A DNA stretch of 64,000 nucleotides from Cernens ardua (GTDB lineage Bacteria > Pseudomonadota > Gammaproteobacteria > Pseudomonadales > Halomonadaceae): positions 62,001 through 126,000 of the forward strand of contig NZ_JBPCZH010000005.1 in NCBI RefSeq assembly GCF_051251085.1, in the 5' to 3' direction. Below, one piece after another: positions 27,093 to 35,816 of this stretch. The notes under the pieces were generated by a model. That model had not been told where the DNA came from, searched no databases, and saw only the letters and a program-made list of their open reading frames with translations. The translations under genes were made by a program, and so were the position numbers. The first letter of the stretch is position 1, and every line of letters starts with the position of its first letter.

Positions 27093-27323
27093 CTGGAAAA
27101 ATTTATCGCGAAATATTGATGCGGAATGTCGATATACGCGCTCACGTTGTGTCGTTATGCCTATTACGTGTTGAGGCTAACTCACGATTTCAAGGGCCAT
27201 TCGCAAGGCACCCCGTTCACACTGGCATGTTTGTACCTGATCGGATCTCAGGAATATTATTTTGGTGAAAAGAATAGATGGGAAAGAAAGGAGGGAGGCA
27301 GGGAAAATCCCCTCGTTTTGGTA

Positions 27324-27351
27324 CAGAGCAAATGCCGGAGCATTTGCTCTG
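27324..27351. other. Perfect 12-bp hairpin in the SDR-MFS gap
   Basis: CAGAGCAAATGC and GCATTTGCTCTG flank a four-base loop. There is no T-run on either strand, so it is not a simple terminator; an mRNA-stabilising or processing hairpin between co-oriented genes, or a protein site, is possible. Nothing else was recognised in 27093-27427. Confidence 0.6.
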
Positions 27352-27427
27352 CCATTTCATCACAGCCTGTAGACAGGCAGATTCAGGTAGGGCATAAGCT
27401 GTCTTGAAAGTGGCCTTTACGGGTACA

Positions 27428-28228
27428 TTAGTTACCGCCGCCCGAAATTCGAATATTAATACCTGAGATGTAGCTTGCTTCATCACTCAGCAGAAAAGAG
27501 ACAGCGCCGGCAATTTCTTCGACAGAACCATAGCGATGCATGGGAACGCTATTGATCATCTGTTCCGCAGTTTTTTCAGGATCTTCCGGGAAATACTGCG
27601 AGCCCGCCTGTGACTGCAATTCAACCTGACGCGTCCACATGTAAGCAGGACCAATAAGGCCCGGGCTCACTGCATTCACACGAATATTATGGGGCAATAA
27701 GTCTTTCGAAGCGGTTTCAGTCAAACCAATGACAGCAAATTTGGATGAGCAGTAAGCTGCCATATTGGGCACACCACCAACACCCGCCATGCTGGCAGTA
27801 TTGACGATCGCACCCTGCTTTTGTTCCACCATATGGCTGGAAATGACCTTGAGTACGTTGAAGACACCGACCACATTGATGCTCATTACTTTTTCGAAAT
27901 CTGCAGTGGGAAACTGATGAATGGGCTTGAAGTCCCCCTGATAGCCGGCATTGTTGAAAAGCAACTCAATACTACCGAAGGTTTCGATGACGGCATCCCG
28001 TGCTTTTTCAACCGAATGACAATCTGTGACATCACACACAAAGCCTTTTACTTTGGCGCCACTCTTTTTCAGCGCTTGAACGGCACTTTCCAATTTACCT
28101 CCATCGATATCGAGGAGAGCAATGGCAGCGCCTTCGGAGGCTAATCGTTTGGCTATTGCCTGCCCAATGTCTCCACCACCCCCTGTGATAACAGCCGTCT
28201 TGTTGGTGAAACGAAGGGAAGTACTCAT
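27428..28228 (-). CDS. SDR-family xylitol dehydrogenase-like oxidoreductase
   Basis: Short-chain dehydrogenase of 266 residues. NAD-binding GGGGDIGQAIA (about 16-26), DIDG acidic residue after strand 2 favouring NAD, NNAGYQGDF, and the catalytic Ser-Tyr-Lys as NTASMAG, AAYCSSK. It closely follows Gluconobacter oxydans xylitol dehydrogenase, including NNAGYQG, YMWTRQVELQSQAGSQYF and SVPMHRYG, so oxidation of a polyol to a ketose is likely. It is 78 bp downstream of a second SDR gene and probably in the same transcript under the LacI-type operator at 29109. Ribosome site AAGGA. Confidence 0.88.
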   Translation of the reverse strand: MSTSLRFTNKTAVITGGGGDIGQAIAKRLASEGAAIALLDIDGGKLESAVQALKKSGAKVKGFVCDVTDCHSVEKARDAVIETFGSIELLFNNAGYQGDFKPIHQFPTADFEKVMSINVVGVFNVLKVISSHMVEQKQGAIVNTASMAGVGGVPNMAAYCSSKFAVIGLTETASKDLLPHNIRVNAVSPGLIGPAYMWTRQVELQSQAGSQYFPEDPEKTAEQMINSVPMHRYGSVEEIAGAVSFLLSDEASYISGINIRISGGGN

Positions 28229-28306
28229 TGTTTGGAATCCTTCTTGTCTATCTCTTGTCTATCTTGGGCGAGTGAAAATTTCTATCTGCCTGTGATTAAC
28301 GCATGT

Positions 28307-29074
28307 TCAGAAAACGCTATAGCCACCATCAATCGTAACGATGGCACCCGTCATGAAGGTAGAGGCCTCACTGGCAAGGAATACGGCGAGGGGGCCCAGC
28401 TCTTGTGGATCACCTGCGCGTTGCATGGGGGTGTCTTCGATCCAGTAGCGCTTGAATTCAGGGTTATCAATAGGCGACATATCCGTCGCAATATATCCGG
28501 GAGCAATGGCGTTGACGCGAATATTGTAAGGGGCCCATTCTGCCGCCAATGAGCGCGTCAAATGGTGCACACCTGCCTTGGAGGCATTATAGGCAGGCTG
28601 CCATTGCGGGCGGTTAACGATATCGGCCGACATGGAACCGATATTGATAATCGCCCCATGCTTCTGTTCGATCATGCGTTTGCCTACTGCCTGAGCACAG
28701 AACCAGACACCATTCAGGTTCACATTGATGACTTCTGTGAAGCGCTCGGGGGTAATCTCGATAGAAGGCTCGTGGTAGCAGATGCCAGCATTGTTCACCA
28801 ATATATCGATATTGCCTTCAATGTCATCAAGGGCTTTACTGATACCTTCAGGCGACGTTACATCCAATGAAATGGCGGATGCCGTGTGCCCGGCTTCCTG
28901 AAGGGCCTTGGCTGCCTGTTGGCTTCGTTCCAGATTACGCGCGGCAATGATGACACTGGCGCCTGCTTCTGCCAAAGCCCAACTGATGGCCTTGCCAATT
29001 CCCTGATTGCCACCTGTTACGATGGCTGTTTTCCCTTCAAGTTTGAAACTGTCCAGTACATTTTTGGTAGGCAT
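28307..29074 (-). CDS. SDR-family oxidoreductase, probable polyol dehydrogenase
   Basis: Short-chain dehydrogenase of 255 residues. Cofactor motif GGNQGIGKAIS (about 21-31), NNAG at about 92, catalytic Ser in NIGSMSA and Tyr/Lys in PAYNASKAGVHHL, and the C-terminal FMTGAIVTIDGGYSVF. The sequence is in the group of arabinitol, sorbitol or sorbose-type dehydrogenases; the residue after strand 2 (AARN) suggests NADP(H). First gene of the operon transcribed away from lacI; a sigma70 promoter and a palindromic operator lie immediately upstream. Confidence 0.87.
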   Translation of the reverse strand: MPTKNVLDSFKLEGKTAIVTGGNQGIGKAISWALAEAGASVIIAARNLERSQQAAKALQEAGHTASAISLDVTSPEGISKALDDIEGNIDILVNNAGICYHEPSIEITPERFTEVINVNLNGVWFCAQAVGKRMIEQKHGAIINIGSMSADIVNRPQWQPAYNASKAGVHHLTRSLAAEWAPYNIRVNAIAPGYIATDMSPIDNPEFKRYWIEDTPMQRAGDPQELGPLAVFLASEASTFMTGAIVTIDGGYSVF

Positions 29075-29108
29075 GATGTAGTCTCGTTTACTGTGTTTTT
29101 AGAGTGTA

Positions 29109-29122
29109 TGCATAGCTATGCA
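29109..29122. promoter_or_regulatory. LacI-type palindromic operator
   Basis: TGCATAGCTATGCA is a perfect 14-bp palindrome that touches the -10 box and covers the expected start of the SDR operon transcript, the classic position for repression. The divergent LacI-family gene is the likely source of its repressor. Confidence 0.72.
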
Positions 29123-29150
29123 AAATAGGCAGTGAAAAAGGTTGCATCAA
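29122..29150 (-). promoter_or_regulatory. Sigma70 promoter of the SDR operon
   Basis: On the minus strand TTGATG (29150-29145) and TATTTT (29127-29122) are separated by exactly 17 bp. Expected start is about 35 bases upstream of the ATG at 29074. Confidence 0.65.
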
Positions 29151-29219
29151 TACACCAATGGTCGAACTGTCTGATTTCATATGAACTTTTTTGCGCCTTT
29201 GGCGTATATCAGTATCTTC

Positions 29220-29266
29220 ATTTATAGATATAAATGATTTATAGATGTGGGTAATTTATAGATATG
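29220..29266. repeat. Three 17-bp tandem repeats in the lacI-SDR intergenic region
   Basis: ATTTATAGAT(A/G)T(A/G)... begins at 29220, 29237 and 29254, an exact 17-bp period, with the first 10 bases invariant. Such iterons at a regulated divergent promoter suggest cooperative binding of a regulator or an UP-like element. Confidence 0.65.
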
Positions 29267-29373
29267 GCTGATCGCATCATGCCGCCCAGGATACATTGGT
29301 CCTGATATGTGACAGGACGAAACGATAAAATGACAATGAATGAATTTATGCCCCCAAAGACCGAGACCTGCTC

Positions 29374-30417
29374 ATGAAAAAGAGACATCGTTTGGCGTCA
29401 TCCTCGGATGTGGCTCGCTTGGCAGGTGTGTCTCAGTCCGCCGTTTCGCGTACTTTTTCAGCTCATGGAAGTGTGTCAGAAAAGACACGAGCACGAGTAT
29501 TGGCGGCTGCCAGCCAATTGGATTATCGACCCAATGCCTTACCTGCCATCATGCAAGGGAAGGGCTCCAATATGGTAGCTGTTGTATTGGGTGGCATGCA
29601 TAACCCTTTTTATGCGCGTGTTCTGGAGTCGTTAACCCAGCATTTGCAGCAACGGGGCCAGCAGGTACTCGTAACTCATGTAGAGAGCGATCACGCGCTG
29701 GATGGTGCAATCGAGCAGCTTATGCGCTATCGGGTCGACGCTATCGTCAGTGCCTTGGCTGTCATTACTCCAGAGATTGCTCAAGTGCTTTCTGCCACTC
29801 ACATCCCGGTCGTGGCCTTCAATAACCTGCAAAACGCCCCCGGGGTCAGTTCAGTCAATTCAGATAATCATGCGGCAGGCCAACAGATAGCCCATTATTT
29901 TATCGAAAGAGGTCACCGGCACTTTTGTTTTATTCATGGCCCTGAAGGGAGTCCCGCAGAGCAATTGCGTTTTCAAGGATTTGCTCATGTAGTGAAAGAG
30001 TGTATGCCAATAGCGGAAAAGGGTACGACGTTAAGCGAGGCCTGGGGGCATTACGATTATGCGGGAGGGCAAGAGGCCATTCGCTCCCTGTGGGGGGCTG
30101 GGCAACGTCCCACCGCTATTTTCTGTGCCAATGATCTGATGGCCTTGGGCGTTATGGATACATTGCGTTATGACTTTGACGTTCATATCCCTGACGAGAT
30201 AGCGATTGTCGGATATGACAATATTGAAAGTGCGGCCTGGAAAGCTTATGGACTCAGCAGCTTTGATCAGAATGTAGAGGCCATGGTCGAGGGTACACTG
30301 GCCCTTCTGGATGAGCATAATGATGGGGCACCCGGGCAAGTGCTGACGATACCTCCTGTCTTTCATGAACGAAAGAGTTCATGCTCTAATCAACAAGCGA
30401 GTAAAAGTATGCTTTAG
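29374..30417 (+). CDS. LacI-family transcriptional regulator
   Basis: LacI/GalR-type repressor of 347 residues. N-terminal helix-turn-helix SSDVARLAGVSQSAVSRTF (about 10-28) with hinge helix region YRPNALPAIM, then a sugar-binding core with NPFYARVLESL, GYDNIESAAW and DQNVEAMVEG. It is divergent from the two dehydrogenase genes and upstream of a convergent PQQ dehydrogenase gene, so it probably controls polyol or sugar oxidation. Effector unknown. The start ATG has no strong ribosome site. Confidence 0.9.
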   Translation: MKKRHRLASSSDVARLAGVSQSAVSRTFSAHGSVSEKTRARVLAAASQLDYRPNALPAIMQGKGSNMVAVVLGGMHNPFYARVLESLTQHLQQRGQQVLVTHVESDHALDGAIEQLMRYRVDAIVSALAVITPEIAQVLSATHIPVVAFNNLQNAPGVSSVNSDNHAAGQQIAHYFIERGHRHFCFIHGPEGSPAEQLRFQGFAHVVKECMPIAEKGTTLSEAWGHYDYAGGQEAIRSLWGAGQRPTAIFCANDLMALGVMDTLRYDFDVHIPDEIAIVGYDNIESAAWKAYGLSSFDQNVEAMVEGTLALLDEHNDGAPGQVLTIPPVFHERKSSCSNQQASKSML

Positions 30418-30487
30418 AAATAACCTTGCCTTCACCTTGTGGCTTTTGCTGTTTTGGATGCGTGATCGTTTGGGGAAATAATGAATT

Positions 30488-30519
30488 GAAAAAGCCGCCT
30501 TTGAAAAGGCGGCTTTCTT
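30488..30519. terminator. Bidirectional terminator between lacI and the Gcd-type gene
   Basis: AAAGCCGCCTTT and AAAGGCGGCTTT pair perfectly around a two-base loop, with A-run and T-run on either side. It serves both convergent genes. Confidence 0.88.
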
Positions 30520-30555
30520 GTTTGCAAGGTAACACGATATGTAAACGAGGGTGGG

Positions 30556-33060
30556 TTACTGTGACAGTTTGAATGCCACTACGCTATCGCCCAGTTTTGT
30601 CCCCAGACTGCCGTGCCCACCCGCAGCGACGACAATGTATTGGCTACCGTCTGCTCCTGTATACGTGGCTGGCGTCGCTTGCCCGCCCGCCGGAAGCTCG
30701 TGCTGGTAGAGCACTTTGCCGTTGTTCAGGTCATACACACGGAAGTAGTCATCCGCAGTCGCTGCCTGAATAAACAGGCCTCCCCGCGTAATGATGCCGC
30801 CACCATGTGCCACCATACCGACCGGGAAGCCAATGGGGAATCGACCTGGCAGGAAGGCCGTTTTCAGGTTTTTGGTTGTCCCGATACGACGATCCCAAAC
30901 CACCTTGCCGGTTTTCAGGTTAACGCCAGCCAACGTACCCCACGGCGGTGCCTGACATGGAATACCCAACGGTGATGAGAACGGTGCTATTTTGATGGCA
31001 TAGTGACCACCGAAGTTCTCGTTCCAGTATCCCTGTTTGGGTGTGGTAACAAGGCGACGATTTTCATCAGAGGCTTGCCTTGGCACAAGATGATAGTAAT
31101 AAGCCAGGCGCACTGGTGCTGCGACCATAATTTGTCGAACAGGGTCGACGGCCACCGAGCCCCAGTTAAAGACACCGATATTACCCGGATTGATGATCGA
31201 TCCATGTTCGGTGGACGGTGTCCACGGGTTACCATCGTACCGTGCTGATTTGAAGGTAATTCGGCATGACATTTGGTCGAAGGGCGTCATCCCCCACATG
31301 CTCGATTCCTTCAGCGGGTGTGGAATGAAACTCAAGGCAGACACAGGTTGTGACGAGGCATAGTGTTCCCCGGGAATGCCTTTGGTCGATGTCTTGTATT
31401 CATGGACCGGATAGATGGGTTGCCCCGTTAAACGATTCAATACGAAAACATTACCTGTCTTTGTAGGAAGCACCATGGCCGGTTGTGAATGCCCATCATA
31501 GGTAATATTCAACAATGATGGTTGGGATGGATTGTCACGATCCCACAAGTCATGATGTGAAGTCTGGAATGCCCATTTCATCTGGCCGGTCTGCAAGTCC
31601 AGGGCTACGATGGTGTCCCGCATTTTTTCTGTATTGCTGTTGGGATCACGATCAATACCGACTTCATCGGGTGAAGCATTGCCAAACGGGACGTAAACCA
31701 GATTGTTCTTGATATCCGCACTGAGAGTTGCCCAGGCGACAGGCGTGTCGTGGGGATAGGTGGCTCTATGGGCGAGTGGTGCTGTCTGATTAGGCTGGGA
31801 AGCATCAAAATTCCATACCAATTTGCCAGTATGAACGTTATAGGCACGGATGACGCCCGATGGGTTGCCACGTTGGTAACCATTATCCGTGACTGAGCCA
31901 CCCACAATCACCAAATCACCTGCTACCAGTGGTGCTGCTGTTTCCATATAGGCATGTGGGCGTACCTGCCCCAGCCCGGCCAGCAGATCGACCTTCCCAT
32001 GATTGCCAAAGTCTTCGCATGGCTTACCGGTATTGGCATCCAGTGCAATCAACTGTGGATGGGTGGCGGTGGTAGAAAAGATACGTTTGATACATTGGCC
32101 GCCATTTAACGCCGTGGAAGTAGCGGTATCCGACATGGGGGCCGAAGAGGATGCATCGGTCTGAGGGGATGTGCTTGCCTGTCCAGTAGGTGTATTCTCA
32201 GCGGCCTGATTCTGTCCTGTGGAAGCATTGGCATTGGCTGAATTGTCAGCCTGCGTTGGTTCCTGATAATAAGCGACACCGCGGCATGTCTGGTGCTGTT
32301 GGTCAATAGAGGGATCAGGCAAAGGGGAGTACTGCCACTTACGCTTGCCCGTATCAGGATCCAGTGCCACCACGCGTCCATGTGGCGTACATAAATACAA
32401 GCTGTTATTCACCTTGAGAGGCGTGGCTTCGAAAGTATATTCGGTGGCATCCTTTTGTGGATTGCGAAGATCGCCAGTGTGGTATTGCCACGCCACCTTC
32501 AAATGAGCAGCATTTTTCGTATTGATCTGATTCAGGCCTGAATAGCGCTGCCCCATATCGTTACCGCCATAGGCGACCCAATTGTTGTAATCCTGACCTG
32601 CGTCGCTTGTAGCCGTAGTCTCATCATTACCAAAACTTCCCTCAGTGGGGTAGGGATCATAGAAGCATAGCGCAATCACCATCACGAGCATGATGATGAC
32701 TGTTCCCCCCAAAAAGGGATGAAAACCGCGATTAGACTGATGCAGGCGGTTCAGTGGCCTTGTCATCCACGGAAGAGCCAGCCAGAGCCCGATCAACGCG
32801 ACAATATCCCCACGGGGAATCCATTGCCATTTATCGAAGCCCACTTCGTAGATAATCCATGCGAGTGTTATCCACATGAAGATCGCGTAAAGCGTTAAAA
32901 CACTACGCTTTTTCAGCACCAAGAGTACCGCGCTGATAATAAAAGCCAGTCCCATCAGGACATAAAACGGTGACCCTCCGACCATAACCAGCCGGATAGC
33001 CATATAAAGTGTCGCTACCCCTAAAAGGAGCAGGATGACACTGGTTATCTTGTTAAGCAT
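30556..33060 (-). CDS. gcd: Membrane-bound PQQ glucose dehydrogenase (Gcd-type)
   Basis: Quinoprotein of 834 residues oxidising aldoses in the periplasm and reducing ubiquinone. Five membrane helices (about 1-135) precede the PQQ propeller. Against E. coli Gcd the key residues are present: His256 in QHQTCRGVAYY (equivalent of His262), the catalytic Asp in HHDLWDRDNPSQP (near 505) and Lys in PTKTGNVFVLNR. The C-terminal ATPATYTG...VVAAGGHGSLGTKLGDSVVAF block is typical. Odd: a low-complexity insertion of about 50 residues (about 268-318) rich in Asn, Ala, Thr, Ser and Gln, not seen in Gcd, which makes the protein about 40 residues longer than usual. PQQ biosynthesis genes are not in the window. 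Confidence 0.9.
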   Translation of the reverse strand: MLNKITSVILLLLGVATLYMAIRLVMVGGSPFYVLMGLAFIISAVLLVLKKRSVLTLYAIFMWITLAWIIYEVGFDKWQWIPRGDIVALIGLWLALPWMTRPLNRLHQSNRGFHPFLGGTVIIMLVMVIALCFYDPYPTEGSFGNDETTATSDAGQDYNNWVAYGGNDMGQRYSGLNQINTKNAAHLKVAWQYHTGDLRNPQKDATEYTFEATPLKVNNSLYLCTPHGRVVALDPDTGKRKWQYSPLPDPSIDQQHQTCRGVAYYQEPTQADNSANANASTGQNQAAENTPTGQASTSPQTDASSSAPMSDTATSTALNGGQCIKRIFSTTATHPQLIALDANTGKPCEDFGNHGKVDLLAGLGQVRPHAYMETAAPLVAGDLVIVGGSVTDNGYQRGNPSGVIRAYNVHTGKLVWNFDASQPNQTAPLAHRATYPHDTPVAWATLSADIKNNLVYVPFGNASPDEVGIDRDPNSNTEKMRDTIVALDLQTGQMKWAFQTSHHDLWDRDNPSQPSLLNITYDGHSQPAMVLPTKTGNVFVLNRLTGQPIYPVHEYKTSTKGIPGEHYASSQPVSALSFIPHPLKESSMWGMTPFDQMSCRITFKSARYDGNPWTPSTEHGSIINPGNIGVFNWGSVAVDPVRQIMVAAPVRLAYYYHLVPRQASDENRRLVTTPKQGYWNENFGGHYAIKIAPFSSPLGIPCQAPPWGTLAGVNLKTGKVVWDRRIGTTKNLKTAFLPGRFPIGFPVGMVAHGGGIITRGGLFIQAATADDYFRVYDLNNGKVLYQHELPAGGQATPATYTGADGSQYIVVAAGGHGSLGTKLGDSVVAFKLSQ

Positions 33061-33458
33061 GTCGTGTCTCGACAGTGAGGGTTAGCGGAAAGATATTCTT
33101 GTATCAAATGGCACGTTATTACATATCATCGTGCTCCATAACTACTATAGGGCGTTATGATGCATGTCAGTATTATTCCAATGGATAGGGGACTTATTGG
33201 CTTTTTTATGAACGTATTTTGTTTCCCTGCCCTCAATGACATTCCTATTACATAGCAATGATTCACGATAACGATATTATAGGTATCCTCTCTGATGGCT
33301 ATTGATATTCGTCGGCATGGAATGTTTGCAGTGATGATGAATGGAACGAGTATTACGTTATTTCATCACCCACTTTTCTTTGTTAACGTGAAATCAATAC
33401 GTTGGTCTTGAATTTAGCGCTTCCGATAATTCATACAAAAACAAGAAGGATCGAATGA
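33061..33458. other. Divergent intergenic region, gcd / M20 hydrolase
   Basis: AT-rich, no ORF with support. It should hold the promoters of both genes, but no operator or promoter is clear enough to name. Confidence 0.5.
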
Positions 33459-34679
33459 ATGGCAATTGATATCAATGCAGCACGCCTGTGGGAAACTATT
33501 CTCGAAACAGCCCGGGTCGGGGGTACCGATGAAGGGGGAGTAAGACGACTGGCCCTTTCACAGGAAGATAAAACTATTCGCGATTGGTTTTGTGCTGAAT
33601 GTGAAAAGCTTGGCGCTCATGTGGAGGTGGATACGTTGGGCACTATTTTCGCCCATTACCCCGGCCGCTCGTCCGATGCCAAGCCTGTCGCAATGGGCAG
33701 CCATCTGGATACTCAACCCACGGGTGGCAAGTTCGATGGCATTTTGGGTGTGCTTGCCGGGCTTGAAGTGTTACGTACATTGAGCGAAAACAACATTACG
33801 CCCGAAAAGCCCATTGTTCTGGTGGACTGGACCAATGAAGAAGGTGCGCGATTTGCGCCCTCCATGGGGTCATCGGCAGCGTTTGCGAACGTATTGCCGG
33901 TTGAGGAGATTCTTTCGGCAAAAGACCGCAACGGCATTACCTTCGAAGAGGCGCTGGAAGAGATAGGCTATCGTGGGGATTTACCCTTGGGAAAAGTTGA
34001 ATTCGATTCCATGTTCGAGCTTCATATAGAACAAGGCCCCATTCTTGAAGCCGAGGAGACAACCATTGGCATCGTGACCGGTGCGCAGGGTATGCGGTGG
34101 TATGACATTTCCATTAAGGGGATGGCTGCTCATGCAGGGACAACCCCCATGCATCTTCGCAGGGATGCCTTCATGACAGCGGCAGAGCTTTCCCTTGAGC
34201 TCCGGCGAATGGCATTGGATGCAGGGGCCAACGTCACCATTGGTGAGTTTTCGATCCCACATGCGTCACGTAATGTTATCCCCGGTGAGGTTAACCTGAC
34301 GCTGGATATTCGCCACCCCGAAGAAGCGGTACTAAACAGGCTTGAACAGGCTCTCGACAAACTGTGCTCATCAGAGATTACTGCCACCACCGATGTTACG
34401 GTCAGGCGTATCCTGGATAGTGCACCCATTGTATTTGATGAAACCTGTATCGATCTGGTTGAACAAGCCATCGAACAACGCCAGTTTTCTTCACGACGTA
34501 TATTATCTGGAGCCGGGCATGACTCAGTGAATATTTCCCGAATTGCGCCCACCGTCATGATCTTCGTACCTTGCATGAAGGGGATCAGCCACAATCCAGC
34601 AGAATCCATAACGGCTGAAGATGCGGCGGCAGGGGCTCAGGTATTACTGGATGCAGTGTTGTTACGGGCGGGTATATAG
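33459..34679 (+). CDS. M20-family Zn-dependent amidohydrolase (N-carbamoyl-L-amino acid hydrolase/AllC-like)
   Basis: Cytoplasmic dimeric metallo-hydrolase of 406 residues that cleaves N-carbamoyl amino acids, ureidopropionate or allantoate. Metal ligands can be placed: His/Asp in GSHLDTQPTGGKFDG (about 80-94), Glu in WTNEEGARF (near 129), His in FELHIEQGP (near 191) and the late SGAGHDSVNI/ISHNPAE histidines. The lid domain runs from about 212 to 325 (RWYDISIKGMAAHAGTTPM). AAGAAGG precedes the ATG. It stands alone without pyrimidine or hydantoin genes beside it, so the substrate is open. Confidence 0.88.
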   Translation: MAIDINAARLWETILETARVGGTDEGGVRRLALSQEDKTIRDWFCAECEKLGAHVEVDTLGTIFAHYPGRSSDAKPVAMGSHLDTQPTGGKFDGILGVLAGLEVLRTLSENNITPEKPIVLVDWTNEEGARFAPSMGSSAAFANVLPVEEILSAKDRNGITFEEALEEIGYRGDLPLGKVEFDSMFELHIEQGPILEAEETTIGIVTGAQGMRWYDISIKGMAAHAGTTPMHLRRDAFMTAAELSLELRRMALDAGANVTIGEFSIPHASRNVIPGEVNLTLDIRHPEEAVLNRLEQALDKLCSSEITATTDVTVRRILDSAPIVFDETCIDLVEQAIEQRQFSSRRILSGAGHDSVNISRIAPTVMIFVPCMKGISHNPAESITAEDAAAGAQVLLDAVLLRAGI

Positions 34680-34926
34680 TGCTTTTATAGATGGGCTACG
34701 TAGAGGAGGCTACTGCGAACCGCTAATAAAAAAGCTGAGTGAACGTAGAGCCAAGTATGTGAACCATTTTCTTCAAAGGATACACACATGGGCGATTTGA
34801 TGTTATCGCCCCGTGGTTCACACAGAAAGGCTGTGCAGCTGAATGCCCAAAGGGGGCTGGCAGAATATTGTTTTGACAGCCCTCATTTACTGAAGCCTTA
34901 AGCGCCCGGCCTAAGGTTTTTTGAAC
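34680..34926 (+). other. Structured intergenic region ending in a terminator
   Basis: No ORF. GTGAACCA (34759) and TGGTTCAC (34814) enclose a second inverted repeat GGGCGAT/ATCGCCC; further stems follow. CCTTA/TAAGG with GC/GC inside and six T at 34896-34922 form a terminator. This can be the 3' UTR of the hydrolase gene or a separate small RNA. Confidence 0.5.
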
Positions 34927-34988
34927 GTGTGCCTCTGTTCGAAGAGGTAATCAGGCTACACCTGATCCGTGAGAAAAGGGACTTCTTT

Positions 34989-35816
34989 CTATTCCCTTCC
35001 TATTTCCCACCACAGTTTATCCAGTGGGTAATAGCGGTCATGTTCTTGTTTCGATTTCTCAATATCGATCTTCCAGGGTTTTTCCAGAATATAGTGGATG
35101 TTTTTTACCTCTTCCTGATGCCATATTTTGGGATGTTGGAACATCAGTGTTTTCAGCGCATTGTAAATATAGGGAAGAGGTAACCAGCGCTCGGAAAAGA
35201 CTTCATTGAGAAAGTCCTGTTCGGCGAAGGGGTACTTTTTCAAGTCATCGATGGCGGCCAGTTTTTCCTCAAACATTTGCAATACAGCATTATCGGGTTC
35301 GAGTACCAGAAAACCACCATTCAGATAGAGATCCAGAGAAGCAGGTGGTTGCTCCCCCCGTTCCTGCCAGGTGTAATGACAATGCTCTGGGTTCCAGTCA
35401 GCGGGGTAGCTCTTCAGCTTTCTTGGATTACAACGACAGGCATGGCAAGCCGCTATGGTGTTATCCCCAAAATCCAGCGTAAAAAGCTCATCCATATTTT
35501 GTAGCACTAACATATCCGCATCCAGAAAGACCACGCGTTGGTAGTCGGTCAATCCCCAGATACGAAGTTTGTTCCAGACTTCACCGAATTGAGGCAGCGC
35601 ATAATGCTGTGTCAGTTCGGCTTGTGGCGCCAAATGTTCGACAGGATGAACAATACAACCATCCTGTACCAGAGCATCGCGGACGTCCTGTTCAACGTTG
35701 CTTGTCACCATAACGACCAATGGCCATTGGGTGCCGCTTTTTTGCAGGGAGCGATGGAGAGCTTTCACACCGACGAGATAGCTCGGCTGTGTCAGCAAAG
35801 TGACCCATGCGAACAT
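34989..35816 (-). CDS. Glycosyltransferase family 8, galactinol-synthase/glycogenin-like
   Basis: GT-A fold retaining glycosyltransferase of 275 residues. N-terminal AWVTLLTQPSYLVGVKALHRSL binds nucleotide sugar; the metal-binding DxD is in VVFLDADMLVL (near 98); NGGFLVLEP, PFAEQDFLNEVF and the late IHYILEKPWK complete the family pattern. The order and wording of motifs follow plant and fungal galactinol synthase/glycogenin more closely than the LPS-type GT8 enzymes of enterobacteria. There is no LPS gene nearby. Acceptor unknown; inositol or a polyol would fit the polyol theme but is inference. Confidence 0.85.
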   Translation of the reverse strand: MFAWVTLLTQPSYLVGVKALHRSLQKSGTQWPLVVMVTSNVEQDVRDALVQDGCIVHPVEHLAPQAELTQHYALPQFGEVWNKLRIWGLTDYQRVVFLDADMLVLQNMDELFTLDFGDNTIAACHACRCNPRKLKSYPADWNPEHCHYTWQERGEQPPASLDLYLNGGFLVLEPDNAVLQMFEEKLAAIDDLKKYPFAEQDFLNEVFSERWLPLPYIYNALKTLMFQHPKIWHQEEVKNIHYILEKPWKIDIEKSKQEHDRYYPLDKLWWEIGRE

